Shown here: one piece after another, positions 33,961 through 44,329 of the stretch
How positions within the stretch are numbered: the first letter of the stretch is position 1
How the letters are laid out: each line of letters begins with the position of its first letter
Origin: Limnephilus marmoratus
Taxonomy: Eukaryota > Arthropoda > Insecta > Trichoptera > Limnephilidae
Reading direction: 5' to 3'
DNA: 64,000 nucleotides
Assembly (NCBI GenBank): GCA_917880885.1
Contig: OU862920.1
Coordinates: 39,653,019-39,717,018, forward strand
Position numbers and translations under genes: made by a program
The notes under the pieces: generated by a model
Told to the model about the DNA's origin: nothing
Databases searched by the model: none
Seen by the model: only the letters and a program-made list of their open reading frames with translations

Positions 33961-34505
33961 TTACAAGCTTGATAATTAATATTACCTTAATATCCTTTGT
34001 TTCTTTTTGTTTTAAACGCAGATAGTAAAAATGTACAAACTGCATTTTTTTTTTGTATTATCTTCTTGAAATAAATAATAAAAAGCACAGTTATGTTTTA
34101 TTGCTTTACTCCTTCATTACTAAGCTACATTTTCATTATTTATTCTGTTCTAATAGAAAAATGGGTTCATTTTCTTTGGTCCTGGGTTCATTTCCTAGAT
34201 GTGACCATATATTTTTATTTATTTTTGATTTTTCTGTTTCAAATTTTCGATTGAGAGTCGCTAATATTGTCTTCAGTCATTGAAAAAACACTGTCCCAAC
34301 AAGTTGCACGAATAAAAATGAATCGCCAAAAAGTATGTACGCGCATAACTTCCGAACGACTGCATCAAATTGCATAATTTTTTTTTTGTGTTTGTTATAG
34401 TCAGGACAAGGTTTGTATAAAACTACTGGTGAGCACTGGCATCATGAAATTTGTATAAAAAAATTGCAATAGGTGGCACGCGAGCTGTTTGAAAACTGAA
34501 TGTAC

Positions 34506-34793
34506 CGGGACTGAATGTATGGAATGCGGGAGGGGAGAGGAGAAGTCGGTTAGGGGGTTTATGGGAGGGAGGGAGGGGAACTAGGGCGGGGGAAGGGAAA
34601 TCTGGGGTGGGAGAGGGGACCTGGGTTAGGGGTTCCTCTACGGGGTAAGGGGGTCAGTGGAGTGGGGAGAGGGAAGAGGGAAGAGGGAAGGAGGAGTTGG
34701 AGTGGGTACGCGAGAGGGAAAGGGGACGCGGGAGAGGAAGGGGAGGCAGAAGGGGAACGGGACGAATGGGAAAGGACACGCAGGGAGAGAATT
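34506..34793 (+). repeat. GA-rich low-complexity tract
   Basis: About 290 bp almost entirely of G and A with short GGGA, GAGG and GGAAG repeats, ending before a T run at 34792. ORFs across it on both strands are composition artefacts. The sequence just after, GCATAGCAACGCATGTCGGG, continues to CAGCTAGT, which resembles ends of moth and butterfly repeats. Confidence 0.75.
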
Positions 34794-35519
34794 TTTTTTT
34801 TTAAATGGCATAGCAACGCATGTCGGGTACCAGCTAGTACTTTATAAGCATAAACACCACATATATAAAAAAAACCACAAGTGCAGTTTTTGGTTAGCAT
34901 TATTATTTTAACACAATCCAAAGAAATTTGATGGAGTGATTCATAATTTTCGGCACTTAAAATATATTCTTCTAACCTAACTTTCAAAACACTTTGAGAA
35001 CTCTTTGCCGATCTTACCCCTTAAGGGGGAAGACCGGTATACCAAAATTATAAATAGCCTATTTTTTTTGTATAGGTAAACAATTTACGTGTTATAAATG
35101 CTAATTTGGTAACAAAAGGTAAGATGAAGTGCCGTTTTTAGTAAATCTTACGGCTAATATGCTAATTTGCAATTTTAGTATGAATGCCGGTCTTGCCCCA
35201 AAAATTTCCGATTTAACCCCTCATTGAAAAATAATTTACATGATTTTTTGATTGGCAGTTTTTGAGTGTTTTACAGTGGATAACTCGATAAATAAAAATT
35301 TACTCACATAGTTAAGAGCTAAAGGTAACATAAAAAAATTAAAAACTTTGCGGAAACAGCATGAATTCTTCAATAAAAAATTCCAAAGTGGACCAATGAT
35401 CAAAAAAATTCATCTCATCGAAAAAGCGCACCGTCTTACCCCAACTCACCTTACGCCATTTTGTTACTATTATGTTGGTATCTCAGACTTGCTATAAACG
35501 AAGGTTGATACGATTGTAG

Positions 35520-35870
35520 CTAACTTCGTGTGATATACACGTAATTATGAAAAACAGAATTAATAATGGTCACAAACCATGTTACACAAACCTGGCGTAG
35601 CCGCTAAACTACTTGAAAACTGGGATGTTTTTCTTGCGTTGACGCGAGTAGGCGTTATAAAGGGGCACAAACCATGTTACACAAACCTAGCATAGCCTAT
35701 TTTATAGCCTAACTTCGTGTGATATACACGTAATTATGAAAAACAGAATTAATAATGGTCACAAACCATGTTACACAAACCTGGCGTAGCCGCTAAACTA
35801 TTTGAAAACTGGGATGTTTTTCTTGAGTTGACGCGAGTAGGCGTTATAAAGGGGCACAAACCATGTTTAG
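35520..35870 (+). repeat. Tandem duplication, 189-bp period
   Basis: CTAACTTCGTGTGATATACA begins units at 35520 and 35709. They share TAATAATGGTCACAAACCATG and GGCGTTATAAAGGGGCACAA with few changes. CACAAACCATG recurs within each unit. This is the centre of the foldback element. Confidence 0.85.
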
Positions 35871-36781
35871 CGTAGTCTTAGGTTAGGTTACTTTAATTTG
35901 GAAGGTGATAAACAGTTTAAAAAATCGTTGAAAAAAAGTCCGCTAGACAAATTTCATAATTACGCGCCTCATCTATCACATGAAGTCGGCTACAATCGTA
36001 TCAACCTTCATTTATAGCAAGTCTGAGATACCAACATAATAGTAACAAAATGGCGTAGTATAAGTTCACGAAGTGTCATTTTATTCATTCTTTAAACGGC
36101 TGTATCTCCCTCAATTTTGCCAAGCGCACCTTAATTTCTTTTTTATTCAACTTTTCCACACTTTTCTCATCTAGAAAGTGCATTTTTATTAAAATCCCCC
36201 ACATTGGCGGGATCTGCATTCCTCCCCATGAAAATTAACTTAAAATATTTGATGAATTCATCAAATTTTGTGAAAAAACCCATCCTAAGTATTACATTTG
36301 CATCACAATCGTATAAGTACTACATCACATCAAGCATCTTGAGTGATAAGTATTTATATAAGAAATTTAGAAACTGAGAACCTGGTCTTGTAATAGGAAA
36401 TGCAAAGCACACACCACCATTAAGTAATTTATTGTAATGTAAGTTGCAATATTCGGCGCCACTTGTTGAAGGAAGACCTGACAGCAATTCCAAATGGTGC
36501 CTCTTGTAATTTGCATTCATTCATTTGACTCAACTAACGGTAGGTCAAGGCCTATTTTACGCTCCATTCGAATTATATTAGAAATCAACTGCTCATGAAT
36601 ACTTGCACTATGTTCACTTATCTTTATTTAATTGGGTTAGTTGTTACGATAGCATTATTTACGATGAATACCCTCGTATTCTACTTCTTTGCGGAGCTGC
36701 GTTCTTTAGCCTCATAGTCAATGTCTTCATTATCTACCATATGTACTTCTCATTGCCCAAACTCTAATGCATGGATATAAG

Positions 36782-36983
36782 ATACTAATATCTACAGCCT
36801 GTATGTCGGACGAATATCTACAGCTCATATGTTCTACGAATATCTACAGCTCATATGTTGGACTAATATCTATGAACTTCAGAGTGAGGACTAATATCTA
36901 CAGAGCTAAGGTCGGACGAATATCTATGACGGTCCCAGTGGTGACTAATATCCATGGAGCATAGGTTGGACTAATATCTACAG
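36782..36983 (+). repeat. Eight-unit ~27-bp array, forward motif
   Basis: The core GGACTAATATCTACAG, with variants GACGAATATCTACAG, TATCTATG and TATCCATG, occurs at 36782, 36808, 36834, 36860, 36888, 36914, 36941 and 36968. Spacing is 26-28 bp. Positions 4-5 alternate between CT and CG. The spacers between cores are different. Its mirror array is at 37252-37387. Confidence 0.85.
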
Positions 36984-37251
36984 AGGGCAGCTGAGCAAGA
37001 GGTTGTACGGAAAACCTAACCTAACCTAACTGACATAGAAATGGTCATGGTAACAGACTAAATAATTTAGAAGCACTCAAAATAAAGAAAGCTCTTAAAA
37101 CAAAAACCGAAATCAGCTAAATGTGTCCAATAGTCCGATATTAGGGATTTTTACATACATATATACATAAATTAAGTTTTTTAAACTGCATACACAATAT
37201 TACGTTATTCCAATATGATATACATAATTGCAAATCCAACCTCTGCCAGTG

Positions 37252-37387
37252 CTGTAGATATTCGTCCACACTTGGTTCTCATAGATATTAGTCAGCAGTT
37301 TGAGCTGTAGATATTCGTCCTCACATTGGTTCTAATAGATATTAGTCTGATTTGTTCAGTTTTTGGAATTCCTGTAGATATTAGTAG
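37252..37387 (-). repeat. Five-unit ~27-bp array, same motif inverted
   Basis: CTGTAGATATTCGTCC or ATAGATATTAGTC occurs at 37252, 37279, 37305, 37332 and 37372. The spacing is 26-27 bp, with a final 40. This is the reverse complement of the motif in 36782-36983. The two arrays point toward each other across a 268-bp non-repetitive centre. Confidence 0.85.
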
Positions 37388-37498
37388 ATGCCTCCGGATA
37401 TAATTATGAAGAGTCGGTGGACATCTTCAATTTACCACAAAATAAATACAAAAGATTGTTACTGGGGCAGTTCAGTTATGCATGAAAAGTAAGAATAA

Positions 37499-38182
37499 CC
37501 CCTCCGCAACGTAAGCAGATGTAAGCGTTAAAAATAGGACAGCAGTCAAGTACAATAAGCGTGTTTATACGTCAGCGCGAGTGGTTCCATAGAAATCGTT
37601 CTAACTCCGTTATTGTTTTAGTTACATCCCTAAAACAAAAAGTAAAAGGTCGATAGTAGATCAAGCTGCACATCCCTAGCAAGTTGTCTATGGAAATACA
37701 TAACAGGAATCAGCTGTCAGTCATGTAGTTGACCAAAATATTTACCCGCCCAAATTTGCTACCGGCAGCTCCACAGCGCTCCACATTTTAAATTTTTATT
37801 AAATATTTTTATATGAAATGATAAAAAAGTGAGGTGACCAAAGTGTTTATTACACATATATACAATAGAATAAGTATTGTTGTTTACATAATCTATGATT
37901 TTAGTACCGTTTTCACATAAAAACATCACGTGAGTCATTTTTACCTATTTTTAATGTTTGCGTTCTAAATTTTAATATTTACAAATGCTAATATTTATTT
38001 GTAATATAATAATTTGAAAGGCTATTTTGTAACCTTTCTAAAAAAGTTTTTACTATTCGGCTACGTTCAGAAATGTTTCATTTATAGAGCTTTAATTATG
38101 AAGCGGTAATAACAAAAAGTTTTCGTAAAATGTCATTTTGTTAGAGACACCAAAAGCCAATATTCTCGAAAATTCGGAGGGG
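37499..38182 (+). mobile_element. piggyBac-like MITE, copy 1 (684 bp)
   Basis: The ends CCCCTCCG and CGGAGGGG are flanked by ATAA on both sides (37495-37498 and 38183-38186). Copy 2, inverted, at 61992-62675 is also exactly 684 bp and flanked by TTAA. The two align throughout (GCAACGTAAGCAGAT, GACTGCTGTCG and TAGGGATGTAACTAAAACAA on one strand or the other). A TTAA-type target and CCC/GGG ends indicate piggyBac. There is no ORF. Confidence 0.85.
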
Positions 38183-38281
38183 ATAAACTATACGTTATGT
38201 AAAAGCCCCTAAAATGGTACACCATTTTAGGTGTGGTGATGAATTAAATAAATAAATAATGCTTGATTTCTATGCGGTATA

Positions 38282-38640
38282 TTTCACATTCTTGTGGAAC
38301 GTGGAACTGCGTCAGACATAACTGCATTATGTTAACTTTTACTCACTTATTTTCCACATTCTTGTGATACTTGCATTCTATTCATATAACCACAATAGGT
38401 ATGTTTGTATTATGTACCTTTGTTTTCAACATCCTCGTGGAACTGCATTTTGTAGACATTTGTGGTTATGACTACAGAAGATCTAGTAATACCATAATGT
38501 TATTGTTGTTTTCTAGTTCTGTTATTCACATCCTTGTGGAACTCTGTTCTATGGACATAACTACGTCTACGACATGTCAGCGTTACTTTATTTACGTTTA
38601 TTTTCTCATTGTATTCACACTCCTGTCTTGTTTATTTTGC
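38282..38640 (+). repeat. Degenerate long-period tandem repeat
   Basis: A block like TTTCACATTCTTGTGGAAC, followed by TGCATTYTRTRGACATAACYACR, occurs at about 38282, 38350, 38422 and 38522, with a partial one at 38611. Spacing is 68-100 bp. It begins about 100 bp after the piggyBac-like MITE. Confidence 0.6.
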
Positions 38641-38878
38641 TAATAGCGATTAAGTTAAATTGATGTTATTTTTCTCAGATTGTCTCATTTGGCGGTTTAA
38701 AATTATTACATTTTGTATTATTGAAGCTTGAGAGCGTTTTTAATTGATCTTGAAGTTGACCTCTATTTTATACTTTTTATCAAAATGATGACTCTTAAGA
38801 ATTTTGCTTATCTTTATAATGATAAAGTGAACTATGTTTAAACATGTGAAGTATTTGATCGCTTTATCTTATCTGTTA

Positions 38879-39036
38879 GGGAACGTACCCATACTACGTG
38901 ACCAACTTTTTGCAATTTTTAACCCCCCCCTCGGTGACCAAAATCCTAAGCAACCCGCCGCTTATTTGTATGGAGCGTGACATTTTGAAGACCCCCTCCC
39001 CCCCCTAAAAGTGTCACGTAGTATGGGTACGTTCCC
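38879..39036. mobile_element. PIF/Harbinger-like MITE, copy 2
   Basis: GGGAACGTACCCATACTACG and its complement, 158 bp in total, TTA on both sides (38876-38878, 39037-39039). It is inverted relative to copies 1 and 3. Two C/G runs are internal. Confidence 0.85.
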
Positions 39037-39039
39037 TTA

Positions 39040-40484
39040 GCATCTATCATAACATTAATGTGAGTACGAACTGATACTGATTATAAAAATAAAATTATAA
39101 ATTAATCATGTTGTGTGGGGGATTTTTTTGCATCTGTTACATGTGATTGGAATTTAGTATTTGCGATAGAGTAATCTGATTTAGCGCTGAAATTTTTCTA
39201 TTGTTATTTATTCTTTTCTGCCTAATTATTTGAATAAAATATGTGTGTGCGTATATAATTGCAATACACCTAAAATATATGTAAAAAGATCAATTTTATA
39301 TTTCCTATTATTAAAATAAACCGATTGATGCGTCAGTTATATTATGTTTGTATGAACTCAGCTTTTCTGTAAAAGTGAATCTCAGTAATATTGTCAATAT
39401 GTGCGATTCTTCTTTAATTGACAGAATAACTTCTATAATCCTAGGCGATTAGTGCGAATGAAAAAGTATTTAACTAAATACTAGTTTCAAAAACTTCATT
39501 TCATCTGAATTGAAGTAAGCGGATAAAGATTTTCCTGCTTTCTCTGATTATGACAAGCGTTAAGATTGTGGATAAATACATATTACTTTGTTTACGGTAG
39601 CGAATTTTTTTAATTTATGCGTGGTGTCCAAAAACTCGCATTACAAGCGGGAAACTGAAGAAATCTTCACAATACGTGATTATTTTAATGTATATTACAA
39701 TGGCAGCATGATTTTTTCTTCTACTTTTTACAATATGATCTATAATTGTACAGTAATCCATCAATGTTTGCAGCGGTAGGATCCTGTAATATGGCATAAC
39801 ACATAACATATGTAACTGCGAATAGGTAAACTGCGAAAAGCGAACCCATAGTTTATTTTTTATGTTTCAATTTAGTTAAGAACTGGGTAACATTAACAAC
39901 TTGAAAAATATTTGCTAAGTAGCTTTGTTTCCTTTTTCTTTTAAGTTATTTGCCCAGATCTTCAAAACGCTCCAATGAGTTTTGAATTCCTCTTTTAAAC
40001 TTCCCTTCTCTTCTTACCAGAGTGTCGACACAAGAATTCTGCCATTTAACTGTCCTACCAATGAATCTATTATTTTACATAAAATCAGGCTTAACAATTT
40101 ATTTAACTTAAAATATTTTATATTTGAGTAATAAATTTATTCTAACTTAAATAAAATCATAATATTATCATCTTATAACTCTGTCGCCCGTCCTCGACAC
40201 AGGTATATTCCAGTGAGACAGGCATCGAAAAACCCAGTGTAAAAGTACTTTATATAGATAAATAAATATTTTTAAAAAAATCATATAAATATAAAATTTC
40301 CTTCTTAGACATTTTTCATCATCGGAAAAGATTGAAAGCTATGCAAACTTTAGTTCCTAATTTACGCAAGTTAATTATTTCTTTAAATTATCTCTTTTTA
40401 CCATGAATAACAATATTGCAACTGCGAATATCGAGCGATTATCGGAGTCCCGTATTTTGAAAAGCTGTCCAAACAGGTTTGCAT
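39040..40484 (+). other. Flotillin intron 1; one decayed mariner TIR
   Basis: 39618-39665 (GGTGTCCAAAAACTCGCATT, then ACAAGCGGGAAACTG) matches one end of the mariner-type MITE at 50146-50531. 40195-40235 carries GAGACAGGCATCGA, also found at the hairpin 45684-45722. Nothing else is recognised. Confidence 0.5.
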
Positions 40485-40802
40485 GTAGTCCTGGGTCGCT
40501 CAATCATTTTACTCAACCCGGGTCGATCACGACCCACTGGCGAAGTAATCGGGTCAAAAGGACCCAATCTTTGATAGATTGATGACGAAGACCATAAAAC
40601 TTATAGATATATATATAGATCAACGTGCTGTGTGGTCTGTCGTGTTGATGTTGACCATAAATGTAAAAATTGTGTAGGGCGGTCATTTCATTCTCGCGAC
40701 AAAGAAATTGACATCAAATGTTTTTTGACAAAGTGGTTCATTGATCGTTAATGGTTCGTGATTGGGTCAAAATGATCAGGTTGACCATCGACCCAGGACT
40801 AC
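40485..40802. mobile_element. TIR element 43 bp upstream of flotillin exon 2
   Basis: GTAGTCCTGGGTCG at 40485-40498 is the exact complement of 40789-40802, and the match continues inward with gaps (TCAATCATTTT / GATCATTTTGACCC). It is 318 bp long. No clear target duplication, no ORF. It ends just before the exon 2 acceptor region. Confidence 0.7.
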
Positions 40803-40845
40803 TTCTAAGTAGGATAGTCTTCCAGTGTTTTGACTTTGTTTGCAG

Positions 40846-41012
40846 GATGCTGTTACTCCAAGCCGCTCCTGGTGCCAGGAGGAAGGGCCTTTGTGTGGCC
40901 GTGCGTGCAGCAGGTTCAGAGGATATCGCTGAACACCATGACGCTGCAGGTGGAGAGCCCCACCGTCTACACCAGCCAGGGAGTGCCCATCTCCGTGACA
41001 GGAATTGCGCAG
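40846..41012 (+). CDS. Flo1: Flotillin-1, coding exon 2
   Basis: Acceptor TTTGCAG at 40845 and donor GTTAGC at 41013. The 167 bp restore phase 0 after exon 1. It encodes residues 18-73 ([45 protein letters not shown]), the first part of the PHB/SPFH domain. Cys37 in the WPC motif aligns with the palmitoylated Cys34 of human flotillin-1, so the membrane-anchoring site is kept. The hydrophobic [11 protein letters not shown] stretch fits membrane association. No frameshift or stop. Confidence 0.95.
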
Positions 41013-41099
41013 GTTAGCAACCCTCTTCTCCTTCCTTCGTATTTCAGGAATTACTTGGAATTATGGCTTGGGGACTTTCCTGTAAATCAAATGTAAATC

Positions 41100-41763
41100 A
41101 TGTTCAATCAGTTCAAAATTCATTAGTTAAATTATTAGCGCATAAAAGTTTATACGAACAAAGGCTTAATGTTCTACTACTTACTAGCTATCAATGTTCT
41201 ACTACTTACTAGCTACTACTTCTTAGCTTGAAATTAAGCTAAGAGTCTTCTGACAATTTCCCATCTATTTTGACCTGACATCTTGAGTCTGACATTGTGG
41301 CTTTGATGAGCCTAACCAATTTAGGTGGAATCTGGAATTGAAGTAGTATGTCATATAGACACTCCCGATCTATGCTATCATATGCTTGCTTAAAATCTAT
41401 TAATAGTTATATCTATATCAAACTAAAAGTTTATACGAACAAAGGCTTAATGTTCCGTACTTTTACCAGAATCTCAAAATTCTCTCTGTGAGAGCAATTC
41501 TGTGGCATAAAATTATTTTTCAGCATATGAATAGCCCTATATACATAAATAGACTGGACCACACTTACAATACTCATTTTACGTTAAATGAAGGATTAAT
41601 CATACCTAAGCACTTAAACAAATATGGACAAAGAACGCTGGACTACACGATACCTACTTGCTTAAATATGTTACCTGTTAAAATTAAAAAATGTACAAAT
41701 AATATAAAAACAAATATTGAATTGAAAAATTGGCTCGCCGAAAGAAATAGTTCGTATTAGACT
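41100..41763 (+). pseudogene. LINE C-terminal fragment, split by RTE-like piece
   Basis: On the + strand, VKLLAHKSLYEQRLNV (about 41128-41174) is interrupted and then resumes: PYFYQNLKILSVRAILWHKI, NRLDHTYNTHFTLNEG, TCLNMLPVKIKKC, ending at a TAG at 41758-41760. This is the extreme C-terminus typical of CR1/Jockey-like LINE ORFs. It is 5'-truncated and lies in intron 2, sense orientation. Confidence 0.65.
41175..41423 (-). pseudogene. RTE-like RT fragment with 32-bp direct repeats
   Basis: On the - strand, about 41405-41240 encodes LIDFKQAYDSIDRECLYD and further FQIPPKLVRLIKATM, typical of RTE/related LINE RT domain 3-4. It is flanked by an identical 32-bp block at 41143-41174 and 41424-41455 (TAAAAGTTTATACGAACAAA, then GGCTTAATGTTC). 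That is a long target duplication made by insertion into the LINE fragment 41100-41763. Confidence 0.75.
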
Positions 41764-41796
41764 CTAACACAAAAAATTTCTAACTATGTAAGAGAC

Positions 41797-42804
41797 GTCC
41801 TCGTCTTCTCACACAGACTGTAAATAGGGCGCCTGGTAGTCCTTTGTAGCCGCTAGATGCTGGGAGGAAGCTGGTGAACTGCCAGGGTGGAGGTCTTCAG
41901 CAGGGAAGAGGCAGGGTCCAGCGGGGCAGAAATCAAAAGCTAAATTTCCGAGTGAAATCTGGAGAGAGGTCCAAGGGTCAGGCTGAAGAGGCAGAGAATT
42001 GTTGCTATGGTACGAGTTCGAATTGTAATGATGATGTTGTGACGATACAGGGTTTGTACTGCCGTATTTATAGCCCTGTCCCGCACCCTCGCCTCGTTCG
42101 AGGGTTGGCGCAGCTAACCGCCTTCCTTCCGAGCAGGCCGAGCTTTAGCGGGTCATGTCTTCTGCTGTGTTCCAATCAGCAGAGGTCACAATAGCAACAA
42201 TTTTCCGCCGTCTCCTGCGCTTTCGTCTGAACTCCATGACCTCTCTTCATCTAATTTATTCAATTTTACACATCGGTTTATACAACATTTGGTAGGCCCC
42301 CGAACCCACATTATTCGGGGGAAACTTGAATAACTCTCTTAATTCTAAACTTAGCCTAAGTTACATTTTGGTATTACATAACCGAGAGTTCGGCCTACAC
42401 ATCCATATTGTTTATTTGCCAATATGTTGGACCGAACTCTCGCAATTCAATCTTCATATATATTATATATGATATCAAGATTCATTCTAATTTTCCTCCC
42501 TTCGAAATACCTCTAGCTATGATGGAGCGTTCCATTGGTTCGCCCAGAGGCATGGTGCGGGGAAGGGTAGGGAAGCGGGGCCGTCCGAACCCATTTGGTC
42601 CCGGGGTGTGGACGGCAGTGACGTATGGAGAAGTCGAAAACTAGGGCTGGCACAGCAAAACCTATTCCCGTCGTCGACCTCTCCGCATGGCCCATATTCA
42701 TACAAAAAAAATAGTTTTTATTAAACTAAAATATATTGCAAACGAAACGATAGTGAAATTAATCTTAAAACTAATTCAAAAGCAAATTTTTAGAAGACGA
42801 GGAC
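41797..42804. other. GC-richer 1-kb segment between 13-bp inverted repeats
   Basis: GTCCTCGTCTTCT at 41797-41809 is the exact complement of 42792-42804. The interior is GC-richer than the intron, contains a TATA-like TATTTATAGCC near 42060, a CCCCCGAA..TTCGGGGG hairpin at 42296-42325, and a CGAGAGTTCGG..CCGAACTCTCG stem near 42381-42443. No transposase, RT or LTR was recognised. Confidence 0.35.
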
Positions 42805-43748
42805 TGCCTCTGTAGGAACTAACTTCCTCATCTTCGTTTACATATTTTATTTATAAATTTAATTTTGAAGAAGAAGACGGCCGGAATAGGAATCGTCCTC
42901 TTCCTTGTTCACCCGTCCGGTACAAATTGCACAATAAGTTTTATTTTTTAAACTTCAAAGTAAAAGCACCCATTGACACTACTTAAAAGTAGTTTATTGG
43001 GACTTTTCTTTTTTCTGTAATATTTTATTTTATTTTTATTTTCTGTAATATTGTATAACCTTTTCTTTACAAAAAAAAAAAAATAATGTTTGTAAAAAGT
43101 GTCAGCGGTTTGGACAGCTCTCCTCCGTTTTGGTCAGTGTACAGTCAGTATCCATTTTTTAAACGTTTTTGTGAAAAATAACCTCAAGGGCACTTTATAA
43201 TGAAAATATTTTAAAAAGATCACAATTATAAATATCTAATACAAACTACACATTTTTATCTACCCATAACTATTGAAAACCTACTACATATAACAATGTA
43301 ACAAATTGCTACCACCGTCCAATCAATCGACAATAGTATGTATAAATGCAATGAAGTTGATTGATGAGTGTGATTGCAGAATGCAATATGACACATGATT
43401 CATATTATATACAGATTACCGAATGGCTAACTCCTACTTTAATGATACCTATTTAACGTGAAGTCTTATTTTAGTCATTGTAGTAATATATAAATAAAAA
43501 TATGTATATAAATACATAATCAAAAGCAATACATAATAAAAGTACATATATAAATACATAATTTATAGTAAGTTATTCAACACTATAAAAATGTAAAAGA
43601 TATCTAAAAAAGTCAAATTCCCCATCCTTATGTTTCTCTCTCTTCTTGATTACATGCCAAGTGTTTTTGTAATTGTGATAAATTCACCATAATTTTTTTA
43701 AATCCACTTCAATTGTCTGCATTTACTTATCAAAACTTCCCATTTCAG
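42805..43748 (+). other. Flotillin intron 2, distal part; nothing recognised
   Basis: AT-rich intron sequence up to the exon 3 acceptor. Confidence 0.5.
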
Positions 43749-43889
43749 GTCAAGATTCAGGGCCAGAACTCTGAAATGCTCCTGGCCGCCTGCGAGCAGT
43801 TCCTGGGGAAGGGAGAGATGGAGATCCAACACATTGCGCTGGTCACTCTTGAAGGTCACCAACGAGCCATCATGGGCTCAATGACTGTT

Positions 43890-43924
<35 letters not shown>

Positions 43925-43928
43925 ACAA
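43749..43928 (+). CDS. Flo1: Flotillin-1, coding exon 3
   Basis: 180 bp, phase 0 at both ends, acceptor CCCATTTCAG, donor GTAGGA. Encodes residues 74-133: [53 protein letters not shown]. This is the core of the PHB/SPFH domain; the LEGHQRAI and [10 protein letters not shown] motifs are diagnostic of flotillins. No anomaly. Confidence 0.96.
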
Positions 43929-44329
43929 GTAGGATCAGTTTACATTAAAAAATGCTGTAACAAGGCAATGGAGATAACCGAGGGCAGCTGCTGAGTTTTA
44001 TTTTGTAGGATTTTTCCACTGACATGAATAACTTGCAAATGAAGGCAATTCGTATTTTTGGATTCCTAGCGACAAAGCCACAGAATTGATTTAAGTTTAG
44101 AATTTTTTGACATCCTGGCATCCCCACAGAACTCTAATATGCAGGCACTATTAAAGCAGTCGGGTCTGGGAACCTAATTGTCAAGGAGCCAAGAAGCCAA
44201 GAAACCAAGGCGCTGACAATACCTAACACCTAATACAGCACCCTTGAGGTTTTTACTAGCGCCATGCACCGTTTGGCTCTGGGCTGGCCTTGAGTATTGT
44301 ACCCATCCTATCCTTGAATTTTTTTTACA

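Larger units (their letters stand above)
31056..35451. mobile_element. Tc1/mariner-pogo-type transposon, 4396 bp, TA duplication
   Basis: The TIRs AGGTGAGTTGGGGTAA and TTACCCCAACTCACCT lie at the two ends, flanked by TA at 31054-31055 and 35452-35453. The undisturbed sister arm of the host foldback (GGCGTAGTATAAGTTCACG near 36052-36070) shows the site with a single TA. GATCTTACCCC-like and GGGGGAAGATCGG-like motifs recur near both ends (31266, 31417, 31440, 31467, 35009, 35190) and could be transposase-binding repeats. The interior holds an ORF (31831-32688), a LINE fragment and a GA-rich block, so it is old and itself invaded. Confidence 0.85.
30722..36280. mobile_element. Foldback element with long inverted arms, multiply interrupted
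   Basis: The left arm is 30722-31055 plus 35454-35525 and the right arm is 35985-36280; they are reverse complements. Shared blocks include TTTGATGAATTCATCAAA, GCGGGATCTGCAT, GCCAAGCGCACCTTAATTTC, GACACTTCGTGAACTTATAC and GATACCAACATAATAGTAAC. The outer ends are GGTTNTTTCA and its complement. The left arm is split by the 4396-bp element 31056-35451 and by a ~105-bp MITE at 30777-30880; the right arm lacks both. The centre (35520-35870) is a direct tandem duplication. No transposase belongs to the outer element. Confidence 0.85.

Noticed and set aside
34559..34987. Pro/Ser-rich ORF on the - strand over the GA-rich tract
   Set aside because: Composition artefact of a purine-only sequence; equal-quality ORFs exist on the + strand of the same tract.
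36782..36983. CRISPR-like regular repeats
   Set aside because: Spacers are only about 10-12 bp, repeats are degenerate, an inverted array faces it, and the DNA is eukaryotic intron.
37013..37033. Insect telomere repeat (CCTAA)n
   Set aside because: Only about three units in an intron; too short to be telomeric, and TTAGG-like words are frequent in this AT-rich sequence.
42408..42644. 78-codon ORF as an extra flotillin exon
   Set aside because: No homology to flotillin, no suitable splice sites, and exons 2 and 3 join in phase without it.
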